From Streptomyces neyagawaensis (lineage in GTDB: Bacteria > Actinomycetota > Actinomycetes > Streptomycetales > Streptomycetaceae), in assembly GCF_023516595.1 (NCBI RefSeq), contig NZ_JAMGBG010000074.1, positions 20,046 through 84,045 of the forward strand: a stretch of 64,000 nt of DNA, given 5' to 3'. Shown here piece after piece: positions 8,029 to 15,367 of the stretch. A program made the translations under genes and the position numbers. The notes below the pieces were generated by a model. It worked only from the letters and a program-made list of their open reading frames with translations. It was not told where the DNA came from and made no database searches. Position 1 is the stretch's first letter. Each line of letters starts with the position of its first letter.

Positions 8029-10926
8029 TCACAGGCCCACTGGCTGCCATTCCTGGTTGGAGCCGCCGTTGGCGGGCCACTGGATGATCTTGGCGCCGTC
8101 GGCGGTGGATCCACTCTGCACGTCCGCGCACAGGCCGCTCTTGATGTTGACGAGGCGGTAGTAGCCGCTGGTGGCCGCCGGAACGAGCTTCCACCACTGG
8201 TGGGTGCCATTCGCGTCCGACCGCTGGTCCAGGGCTGTGCCGTTGCTGGTGGAGCCGCCCGGGACGTCGAGCACCTTGCCGCTGTTGACGTTGGACAGGC
8301 GGAACGAGCCGTCGTGGTCGGGGAGCAGCTTCCACTGCTGGTTCGCGCCGCCGGACGACGTGTACTGGATGACGGCCCCGCCGTCGGAGGTGGAGGAGCC
8401 GGAGACGTCCATGACCTTGCCGCTCTTGCGGTTGACCAGCTTGAAGGGGCCGGTCAGCAGGCCGATCGTGATCGTGGTGCTCGTTCCCGCGGTCAGCGAC
8501 ACCCTGCGGGCGTGGTTGCCCAGCGACGACGTGGTGACCGTCGCGCCGGTGCTGACGGATGTGATGCCGCGCCGGCAGATGAAGGTGATGTTCTGGTCGA
8601 TGTCGGAGGTGAGCCTGACGGTGGCCGTGCGGGCCGCCGTGTCCCAGGACAGCGACTGGACGGTGATCCGGTTGCGGCCGCGGACGCCCTTGATGGTGCC
8701 CTTCGCGAGCTGGTCGGGCAGGGCGGGGAGGATCTCGAGGACACCGGGGCGGGTGTAGACGAGTGCTTCGCCGAGGACGGCGGGGATGGCGTTGGCGGCG
8801 TCACAGTTGTAGATGTCCAGGTTGGGATTGTGGGAGGTCATCAGACTCCGCCACACCATGTTCTTGCCGTAGATCTTCAGCAGGTTGCCGTAGACGCCGG
8901 GGCCGTCCTTGAGGCGGGCGCGGGCCAGGGCGCGGTGGAGGCTGCCGTGGGCGGAGTAACCCCCGTCGCCTCGCTTGTCCAGGGCCTTGGCCGCGTACTT
9001 GACGAGGTCGGGCTTGTCCTCGGGGTTGATCTCGTGCAGCGGCCAGGCGCCGTACAGGTGCTGGACGTGCCGGTGGTCGTAGCGGTCGGTCAGGCCCGGC
9101 CAGGACCACTCGGCGAGCGCCCCGTCGCTGTTGACGGTGTAGTCGGGCAGCTTGGCGAGCAGGGCGGTCCAGCGTGCCACGCCCTTGCCGCTTCCCTGTT
9201 CCAGGCCGAGTTCGTTGGCGGCGTCGATCGCGGCCTGGAGCGCGTGCCGGCCGGCCATGATGTCGCCGGTGGCGTTGATGGAGAACGCCTGGCTGGTGCT
9301 GAGCGGCCTGTTCTCCATGGAGTAGGAGGGGACGAAGACGGCCTTGCCGCCGGCGTCGGTGCGGGTGAGGAAGTCCTCGTAGAACAGGGCCAGTTCCATC
9401 AGGGCCGGGCCGAGCTTGTCTCTGTAGAAGGCCGCGTCGCCGGTGACCTGGTAGTACTCCAGAAGCGGGTAGAGCAGCCAGTCGGCTCCGCCGGTCCAGG
9501 CCTCGCCGGGGAAGCTGGTGTTGTTGAAGTGCAGCATGTGCCCGTACTCGCCGTCGGTCCGGGACGGGGCGAGGAAGCCGCGGGCGCCGTAGAGGTTGGT
9601 GGCGTTGTCGCGCCAGTGCTGAAGCTGCCCGAGGACCAGGTCGAAGTAGCCCTGCATGGCGTCGGTGAGGTCGAGGATGTTGCCGCCGGCGACCTGAAGG
9701 TTGATGTTGGCGTCGGTGGTGAAGTCGTCGGCCCAGGAGCCGTTCCAGGTGCCGGTCCAGATGCCGGTCAGGCGTGGTGGCAGGACACCGCTGGAACTGA
9801 TGAAGAGATAGCGGCCGGAGTCGTACATCCGCTCCAGCAGGGCGACGTCGACAGCGGAGGCGTTGTTGTTCTGGCGGGCTATGAGCTCGCTGGTGGCCAG
9901 CCGGCGGTCGGCGGCGGAGACGTTCAGGTCGATGCTGGAGCGGTCGTACATGGCCTGGTGCTTCGGGGTGTGGCGGCCCAGGAGGGTGGCGTAGTCGGCC
10001 GTCAGCGCGGCGAGGGTGGTCTGCAGGGGCCGGCTGTTCCAGCCGGTGGAGGTCTCGTACCGGCCGAGCTTGGTCAGCAGCAGCACCTTGGTGGCCTTGG
10101 CGACCACCAGGGTCTGCCCGTCGGCGGTGACGGAGGAGCCGCTGCCGGAGGCCACGACACGGGTGACGCCCTCGTAGCCGTACGCGCCGCCGGAGGGGTA
10201 GGTGCCGCGCAGGTTCAGGTAGCCGTCGCCGCTGGTGACGGTGGCGGTGGTGGAGAAGGAAACTCTGGTCGGCACGCCCGTAAGAGCGGTGTTGACGCTG
10301 ATGGTGGTGTCCACGGTGCGGCCGGTGGCGGGCAGCAGCTCGTGGACGATGACCTGGTCGGCGCGGGAGACGAAGACCTGGCGCTTCCAGGTGCCGTACT
10401 GGTCGGTCCAGGTGTGGGTGACCTCTCCGGTGCGGAAGTCGGTGACGCGGGCGAAGTCGTTGACGGTGGTCATGCCCGGGGTGCTGAGCTGGAGTTCGTA
10501 GCCGGGGTGGAAGGTCTGCGTCCAGCGCAGGCTCCAGCCGTTGGCGAAGGTGGTGGAGGCACCGGAGTAGTCGCCGGCCAGTGCCTGGTCCCGGGCGGCT
10601 TCGAGCTTCCCGGAGAGCACCGGGGGCATGACGTTCCGGGTGCCGTTGGGCAGCACGAACCGGTGATGATTGAAGATCATCTTCTCGAGTGTCGGGTCCC
10701 CGTAGTAGACGGCCCCGTACTCGCCGTTTCCGGTCAGGAACCCGTCGGTCCAGGCGGAAGCGGTGGCGTTGTCCCAGATGCCGCGGTCGGGCAGGGTGAC
10801 CTGGGGCGGTACGGCCTCGGCGGCACGGGAGGCGAAGACGAAGCCGGGCAGGGTCGCGGCGCCGGCGGCGAGGGCGGCCGTGGTGAGGAAACGCCGACGG
10901 TTGAGGGGAAGCTCGGGCAGTGGCAT
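8029..10926 (-). CDS. Secreted GH95-type alpha-L-fucosidase with ricin-B lectin tail
   Basis: 965 residues. A Tat signal (NRRRFLTTAALAAGAATLPG) predicts export of the folded enzyme. The catalytic part (about 40-800) has the GH95 signature: N-terminal beta-sandwich (GNGEYGAVYYGDPTLEKM), an N-x-N pair in TTDANINLQVAGGN matching the two Asn that position the nucleophilic water, a Glu in SMEN as candidate acid, and NLDIYNCDAANAIPAVLGEAL aligning with the IDGNFG-type catalytic Asp region. From about 825 a beta-trefoil ricin-type lectin follows, with QQWKL, HQWWKL and QEWQPV repeats. Known activity of the family: inverting hydrolysis of alpha-1,2-L-fucose or alpha-L-galactose. It probably trims terminal residues outside the cell for the adjacent importer. 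Confidence 0.85.
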   Translation of the reverse strand: MPLPELPLNRRRFLTTAALAAGAATLPGFVFASRAAEAVPPQVTLPDRGIWDNATASAWTDGFLTGNGEYGAVYYGDPTLEKMIFNHHRFVLPNGTRNVMPPVLSGKLEAARDQALAGDYSGASTTFANGWSLRWTQTFHPGYELQLSTPGMTTVNDFARVTDFRTGEVTHTWTDQYGTWKRQVFVSRADQVIVHELLPATGRTVDTTISVNTALTGVPTRVSFSTTATVTSGDGYLNLRGTYPSGGAYGYEGVTRVVASGSGSSVTADGQTLVVAKATKVLLLTKLGRYETSTGWNSRPLQTTLAALTADYATLLGRHTPKHQAMYDRSSIDLNVSAADRRLATSELIARQNNNASAVDVALLERMYDSGRYLFISSSGVLPPRLTGIWTGTWNGSWADDFTTDANINLQVAGGNILDLTDAMQGYFDLVLGQLQHWRDNATNLYGARGFLAPSRTDGEYGHMLHFNNTSFPGEAWTGGADWLLYPLLEYYQVTGDAAFYRDKLGPALMELALFYEDFLTRTDAGGKAVFVPSYSMENRPLSTSQAFSINATGDIMAGRHALQAAIDAANELGLEQGSGKGVARWTALLAKLPDYTVNSDGALAEWSWPGLTDRYDHRHVQHLYGAWPLHEINPEDKPDLVKYAAKALDKRGDGGYSAHGSLHRALARARLKDGPGVYGNLLKIYGKNMVWRSLMTSHNPNLDIYNCDAANAIPAVLGEALVYTRPGVLEILPALPDQLAKGTIKGVRGRNRITVQSLSWDTAARTATVRLTSDIDQNITFICRRGITSVSTGATVTTSSLGNHARRVSLTAGTSTTITIGLLTGPFKLVNRKSGKVMDVSGSSTSDGGAVIQYTSSGGANQQWKLLPDHDGSFRLSNVNSGKVLDVPGGSTSNGTALDQRSDANGTHQWWKLVPAATSGYYRLVNIKSGLCADVQSGSTADGAKIIQWPANGGSNQEWQPVGL

Positions 10927-10970
10927 GGGGCGACTCCGTTGTCGGACGGTGAGTGCAACCGGACGGCTGA

Positions 10971-11001
10971 GGCCGGCCCGTCCCTCGGGAGCGGGCCGGC
11001 C
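10971..11001. terminator. Intercistronic hairpin between the two secreted enzymes
   Basis: Perfect 10-bp stem (GGCCGGCCCG 10971-10980 and CGGGCCGGCC 10992-11001) with an 11-nt loop. It begins 7 bp after the stop of the beta-helix gene and lies 45 bp before the fucosidase start. It may terminate or attenuate transcription, giving more beta-helix mRNA than fucosidase mRNA, or protect the upstream message. Confidence 0.65.
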
Positions 11002-11007
11002 GTGTGT

Positions 11008-13812
11008 CTACGGGGTCACGGTCAGCGCGGGCGCCATCTCGGCGGTCCCGTTGGTGAGCTTCCCGGAGCCGGTGGCGCCTTCGGAGCTGACGAAGCGCAG
11101 CTCGTGGTTGGTGCCTCCCGCGTTGCCGACGGCGAGCAGCAGCGTGGACTGCTTGGCCGCGTAGGCGTTCTGGACGAAGGACGTGATGTCCACGGTGATG
11201 TCGCGGCCGTCGATGGCGTTGCCCTGATGGGTGCCGCCGCCCTCGGGGACGATGGTCGAACCGAGGGTGAAGGTGGCGGACTTCGCGACGGAGGAGTTCG
11301 TCGCGGTGAAGCTCGGCCGGTTCTGCCAGGTCATGGTGGTGATCGGGCAGGACGTGCCGCCGCCGGTGCAGGTGGTGCTGCTGACGGGTTGCACCAGCAG
11401 CTGGTCGGTGTCGGTCGACGGGACCGACGAGTAACGGTGGCCGACGTAGGTGAGATGGAGTGTCGCCTGGGTCGGTGCCTTGGTGAGGCTCCCGAGGGGG
11501 AACTGGATGTAGGAGAGCTTTCCGTCTCCGGACCCTGTGGTGTACTGCTCCCCCATCAGGCCCACGCCGGTGTTGCGCGTGATGAGCGTGAGGTCCGAGG
11601 AGTTGTTCTTGCTCAGGTCGCCGGTCCACGCGCCCACCCAGGTGTCGCCGTCGGTGGGGGCGCCGGCCTTGACGTTCTGGGTCTGGCCGTTCGCGTCCGT
11701 GTAGGTGCGGGTCAGCGTGGAGACCCCGCTCGTCGTCAGCGGGAACTGGCCGGTGTATCTGACGAGCTGGCCCCCGACGCGAAGGTTCTTCAGCGTCGCG
11801 TTCGTGACGCCGGTGATCGAACTGCTGGTGCTCTGCTTCGAGAACCACACGTTGTCGAGGGTGAGCGTGCCGATCGGAACCCTGGTGTACGTGTACGCGG
11901 TGCCCGACCCGTCGGGGTTGGGGGCGTACCCGTAGGTCGCCTGCTGCTCGGCGGTGATGGTCTGGGTTGATCCGTTGCCGCCGTTGATCCCGACCGGTCC
12001 CTTGGTGAACCGGGAGTTGTCGATCGAGCTGTTCTTCACCACGATGCTCTGGAAGCGCGGGTACGGGTTGGGGCTGTTGTGCGTGAAGATGCCGCCGGCC
12101 GACGGTGACACGGAGTTGAAGTTGTCGAACGTGTAGTTGGTGAGCCGGTGTCCGTACGCGTGCCATCCGATGCGGATCGCGTTGCCGGCGGCGACGGACC
12201 AGTTCAGCGTGTTGCTGACCGAGATGTTCTTCGTGTCCGCGGTGTCCCAGTGGTAGTTGTCGAACCCGAGTTCGTCGGCGACGGTGTCGTGGGCGCCCAC
12301 CGCGTTGACATAGCCCTGGACGTCGGGGGTCGAGGTGCCGAGCTGGAAGTTGTTCCACACGCCGGAGGCCAGCGGGGTGAATCCGTCGCTGGGGTTGTAG
12401 TGGCCGGAGGCGAACGCGTCGTCGTTGCCGAGGGTGAAGACGCCGTTGGCGGTGATGTCCTGGCCGCTCGCGAAGTCCGTCCCGTCGATCCACGGCTGAC
12501 GGTACGGGGTGAGGGCCTTGATGTTGTTGAACGTCACCCTGGTGGCGGTGTGGGTCTCGTAGTTCCACTGCTTCGCGTCGCGCACATAGGTGTCGTTGAA
12601 CGTGATGTCCGACGAGTGCATGACCATGACGCCGCCCTGGTGCTGGCTGCGGTAGGCGTCGTGCGAGTCGCCGACGCTGCGGGCGTTGTAGTTCGCCACG
12701 CCGTTGCCGTCGAAGACGCCGCGACCGTCGATCTCGATGTCGCTCGAGTTGATGATCCCGACCGCCGGCTCGAACGCCTCCATGTACGCCTGGACGCGGT
12801 TCTTCAGCAGGGCCCCTTCGTCCGTGTAGATCTTCAGCTTGCCGCCCTTGAGCTTGCTGCCGTCCACACCGTTGACCAGGAGACCGGACCACACGTACGT
12901 GCCGTTCGGGAAGTAGAGCGTGTTGAGTGCCGTGGGGTTGGCTTTGATGGTGTCGATGGCGGCCCGCAGGGCGTACGTGACGTCGCCCGCGGCCATCGTC
13001 CGCACATTCGGGTACCGCACATTGACGCTGCTCGCGCTCACCAGACTCCCGGCCGAGGTCTTCTGACCGGCGGGTATGGCGGTGCCGTTGACGGTCTTGC
13101 CCGCCATGGAGCTCGTCGTCGCGGCGGGAGCCTTCTGAGCCGCGCTGTTGGGGTGCGCGGCGAGGTACTTCGCCGCGAACTGCTGGAAGTTGAGGACACC
13201 GGTCTGCAGGTTGACGCCGGAACCGTCCGGTGCGCTGGTGGTGTCCGGGCGCCGCGCCGGGTCTTCCAGGGGGTCGTTGACGACCGCCAGGTAGGGCTGT
13301 CCCGTGGCGTTGGTCGAGTCGCCGTTGACCATCACGATCGCTTGGTTCAACCCGGCGTCGGCCGACAACTGGAACGTCAGGGTGTGCTTGTCCGCGCTCA
13401 CGGAGACGCTGCTGGACGGGTAGTAACGCTCCGGGTAGATGTTCACCGTGTTGATCGTGGTGCTGGGCAGCGTGACCGTGATCGTCGGTGTCCGGGAGTC
13501 CGACGCGAAGCGCGCGATGTCGAAGTTGTGGCCGTTCTGGGTGTACTGGACGGCTTGGACGGGCGTGCCGGCGACTCGCACCTGGTACTTGGTGGACGCC
13601 ACGTCCGGGGACGTCGTCGTTCCGCCTCCCACTCCGGTCGCCGCGTAGGTGTGGACGGTGGTGGCGGCCTGTGCGGGGGCGGCACCGGTGAGCATGAGGC
13701 TCGCCGCCGCGATGGTGGCGCTCGCGGCTGCCGCGATGATGCGCTTCACGCGCGATCGGCGTCGCGCGGGGGCGGGGTTCGGGTCGGCGTCGTCGCCGGC
13801 CGGTCGGATCAT
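11008..13812 (-). CDS. Secreted right-handed beta-helix glycosidase (GH28/GH49-like) with DNRLRE-like C-terminus
   Basis: 934 residues. Sec signal with a basic start (RRRSRVKR), hydrophobic core and AQA cleavage site near residue 48. A beta-sandwich (about 50-165) precedes a parallel beta-helix (about 260-690) recognisable from repeated short strands, IIDG/IDGRGVFDGNG turns, WIDGTDFASGQDI and LGNDDAFASGHYNP; the spaced D...DD acids fit the catalytic set of clan GH-N (polygalacturonase, dextranase). The last 200 residues (LTLITRNTGVG ... LRFVSSEGAT) resemble a DNRLRE/CBM96-type beta domain. An extracellular polysaccharide hydrolase is likely; the substrate cannot be fixed, and a GH110-like galactosidase is an alternative. 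The ATG has AGGAG 9 nt upstream. Confidence 0.75.
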   Translation of the reverse strand: MIRPAGDDADPNPAPARRRSRVKRIIAAAASATIAAASLMLTGAAPAQAATTVHTYAATGVGGGTTTSPDVASTKYQVRVAGTPVQAVQYTQNGHNFDIARFASDSRTPTITVTLPSTTINTVNIYPERYYPSSSVSVSADKHTLTFQLSADAGLNQAIVMVNGDSTNATGQPYLAVVNDPLEDPARRPDTTSAPDGSGVNLQTGVLNFQQFAAKYLAAHPNSAAQKAPAATTSSMAGKTVNGTAIPAGQKTSAGSLVSASSVNVRYPNVRTMAAGDVTYALRAAIDTIKANPTALNTLYFPNGTYVWSGLLVNGVDGSKLKGGKLKIYTDEGALLKNRVQAYMEAFEPAVGIINSSDIEIDGRGVFDGNGVANYNARSVGDSHDAYRSQHQGGVMVMHSSDITFNDTYVRDAKQWNYETHTATRVTFNNIKALTPYRQPWIDGTDFASGQDITANGVFTLGNDDAFASGHYNPSDGFTPLASGVWNNFQLGTSTPDVQGYVNAVGAHDTVADELGFDNYHWDTADTKNISVSNTLNWSVAAGNAIRIGWHAYGHRLTNYTFDNFNSVSPSAGGIFTHNSPNPYPRFQSIVVKNSSIDNSRFTKGPVGINGGNGSTQTITAEQQATYGYAPNPDGSGTAYTYTRVPIGTLTLDNVWFSKQSTSSSITGVTNATLKNLRVGGQLVRYTGQFPLTTSGVSTLTRTYTDANGQTQNVKAGAPTDGDTWVGAWTGDLSKNNSSDLTLITRNTGVGLMGEQYTTGSGDGKLSYIQFPLGSLTKAPTQATLHLTYVGHRYSSVPSTDTDQLLVQPVSSTTCTGGGTSCPITTMTWQNRPSFTATNSSVAKSATFTLGSTIVPEGGGTHQGNAIDGRDITVDITSFVQNAYAAKQSTLLLAVGNAGGTNHELRFVSSEGATGSGKLTNGTAEMAPALTVTP

Positions 13813-14250
13813 GCCTGTCTCTCCTCAGGACGAGACCTTCACAGGTCTGTTCAGGAGCTCCCCGCCTGCCGGAGACGGCGCGGAGCATGGCGCGACGCCA
13901 CGGCCGGGTGCGGCCGCCGGCGCCGTCGCGACCGAGAGGACCACTGGCGCCTTGAGGGCGATGGCGCCGAGTGACACGGGGGGGTGGTTCCGCGCGGTGG
14001 GGCCGCGACGGTTTATCTCGTTGACCGATCCATGTGACCGATGTGGCCGGGATGTTAATGTCGCATTTCTGGAGCCGTCAACGGTTCCGTCGTCCTTCCG
14101 ATGGCGAACGGGGTGCGACGTGCCCCCTTCTCAGCGTGTGCGCGTAACCGCTGGATCACGACAATCTGTCCAAAGTCTTGCCCTGTTACGACTGCCGACC
14201 TACGCTGTCGCCACTTTCGTGGATCGATACATGTTCTGGGGGTGCGGCTC
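13813..14250. promoter_or_regulatory. Divergent regulatory region of the glycan locus
   Basis: 438 bp between the beta-helix gene (-) and the LacI-family gene (+). It must hold both promoters. It contains an 18-bp imperfect palindrome at 14071-14088 (listed separately) in a locally less GC-rich stretch (GGGATGTTAATGTCGCATTTC). I see no convincing gene here; the open frames have poor codon bias. Confidence 0.5.
14071..14088. promoter_or_regulatory. Candidate LacI-family operator
   Basis: GGAGCCGTCAACGGTTCC is an 18-bp palindrome with 7 of 9 positions paired, about 160 bp upstream of the LacI-family start. LacI-type proteins bind palindromes of this length, so this is a candidate autoregulatory site. 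I found no second copy before the beta-galactosidase or ABC genes, which weakens the case. Confidence 0.4.
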
Positions 14251-15258
14251 GTGGTGACGATGGCCGAGGTGGCCGCTCGGGCTGGAGTCGCCAAGCAGAC
14301 CGTCTCCAACGTGGTGTCCGGCAAGAAGGTGCGGCCGGAGACCCTGGCGAAGGTGAACACGGCGATCGAGGAACTCGGCTACAAGCCGAACCTGGTGGCG
14401 CGCTCGCTGAGAACCGGCAGCACGTCGACGGTGGGCCTGTTCGTGCCCCGGGTGGCCAACCCGTTCTATTCGGAAGTGGTCGAGGAAGTCGAGAACGTGC
14501 TGGTCGGCCATGGGTACAACCTGCTGCTGGCCACGACCCGCGACGACCCCGACTACACCCGGGCCCATCTGGAGAACCTCGCCGCGCGCTCGGTGGACGC
14601 ACTGCTGGTCGCCGGGGACAACGGCGTCGAACAGCAGTTGCCGATGCTCGTCGAGGCCGCCTTCCCGGTCGCGCTGTGCGCCTGGGAGGGAGACGCGCCC
14701 ACCACGCTGCCGGTGGTGTCCATCGACTACGAGCACGCCGGGTTCCTGGCCGGGCGCTATCTGAGGGATCTCGGCCACCGGAACGTCGCGGTGATCGCCG
14801 ACCTCCCCGCGCACTCGCCGCGCGTCCGCGGATTGCGCCGGGCGTTCGCCGACGACGGGCTGACCATCGACGACCGCCAGGTCTTCGCCTGCACCAGGGA
14901 CGACGCCGCCGGCGGGTTCGCCGCGGGCTGTGCGGCGCTGGAGGCGGATCCGGGACTGACGGCGATCTTCGCCACCCACGACGTCCTGGCCGTCGGTGCC
15001 ATCGAGGCGGTCGTCCGGTCCGGGCGGCAGGTCCCCAGCGACGTCAGCATCGTCGGCTTCGACGACATCTCCCAGGTCGGACAGATCCAGCCCGCGCTGA
15101 CCACGGTCACCTTCCCGAAGAGGGAGATGGCCCAGCAGGCCGTCGAGCTGCTGCTGCGCGCCGTCGACTCCGGTCGGCCGCCGACCAACGTACTGACGCT
15201 GCTGCGCCCCACCCTGACCGTCCGGGACAGCAGCGCCCCGCCCCGGGAGACCGGATAG
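14251..15258 (+). CDS. LacI-family transcriptional regulator
   Basis: 335 residues from GTG 14251 (VVTMAEVAARAG); GTG 14242 and ATG 14260 are alternatives. The N-terminal HTH (MAEVAARAGVAKQTVSNVVSGKK) with the hinge ELGYKPNLVARSLRTGST is typical, followed by a periplasmic-binding-protein-like effector domain (VGLFVPRVANPFYSEVVEEVE ... DVSIVGFDDISQ). Such regulators usually repress sugar genes until an imported sugar or its hydrolysis product binds. Its place between the secreted hydrolases and the beta-galactosidase/ABC genes says it controls this locus; the inducer is probably a galactose- or fucose-containing oligosaccharide. Confidence 0.93.
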   Translation: MVTMAEVAARAGVAKQTVSNVVSGKKVRPETLAKVNTAIEELGYKPNLVARSLRTGSTSTVGLFVPRVANPFYSEVVEEVENVLVGHGYNLLLATTRDDPDYTRAHLENLAARSVDALLVAGDNGVEQQLPMLVEAAFPVALCAWEGDAPTTLPVVSIDYEHAGFLAGRYLRDLGHRNVAVIADLPAHSPRVRGLRRAFADDGLTIDDRQVFACTRDDAAGGFAAGCAALEADPGLTAIFATHDVLAVGAIEAVVRSGRQVPSDVSIVGFDDISQVGQIQPALTTVTFPKREMAQQAVELLLRAVDSGRPPTNVLTLLRPTLTVRDSSAPPRETG

Positions 15259-15367
15259 CACCGGGCTCCGCTCGCCCTGCGCGCCGCCCCCCGTGGGTCG
15301 AGGGCACGGTCCTGCCTGCCTGCTTCCCGTCACCGCCACGAGCCCCGACACAGAAAGCCCGCCACTG

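Noticed and set aside
7858..13888. Very long open frames on the plus strand (7858-11970) and a second minus-strand frame (8801-13888) over the two hydrolase genes
   Set aside because: They are frame shadows of high-GC genes: repetitive Val/Gly/Ala or Arg/His/Pro composition, no domains, while the chosen frames have signal peptides and family motifs.
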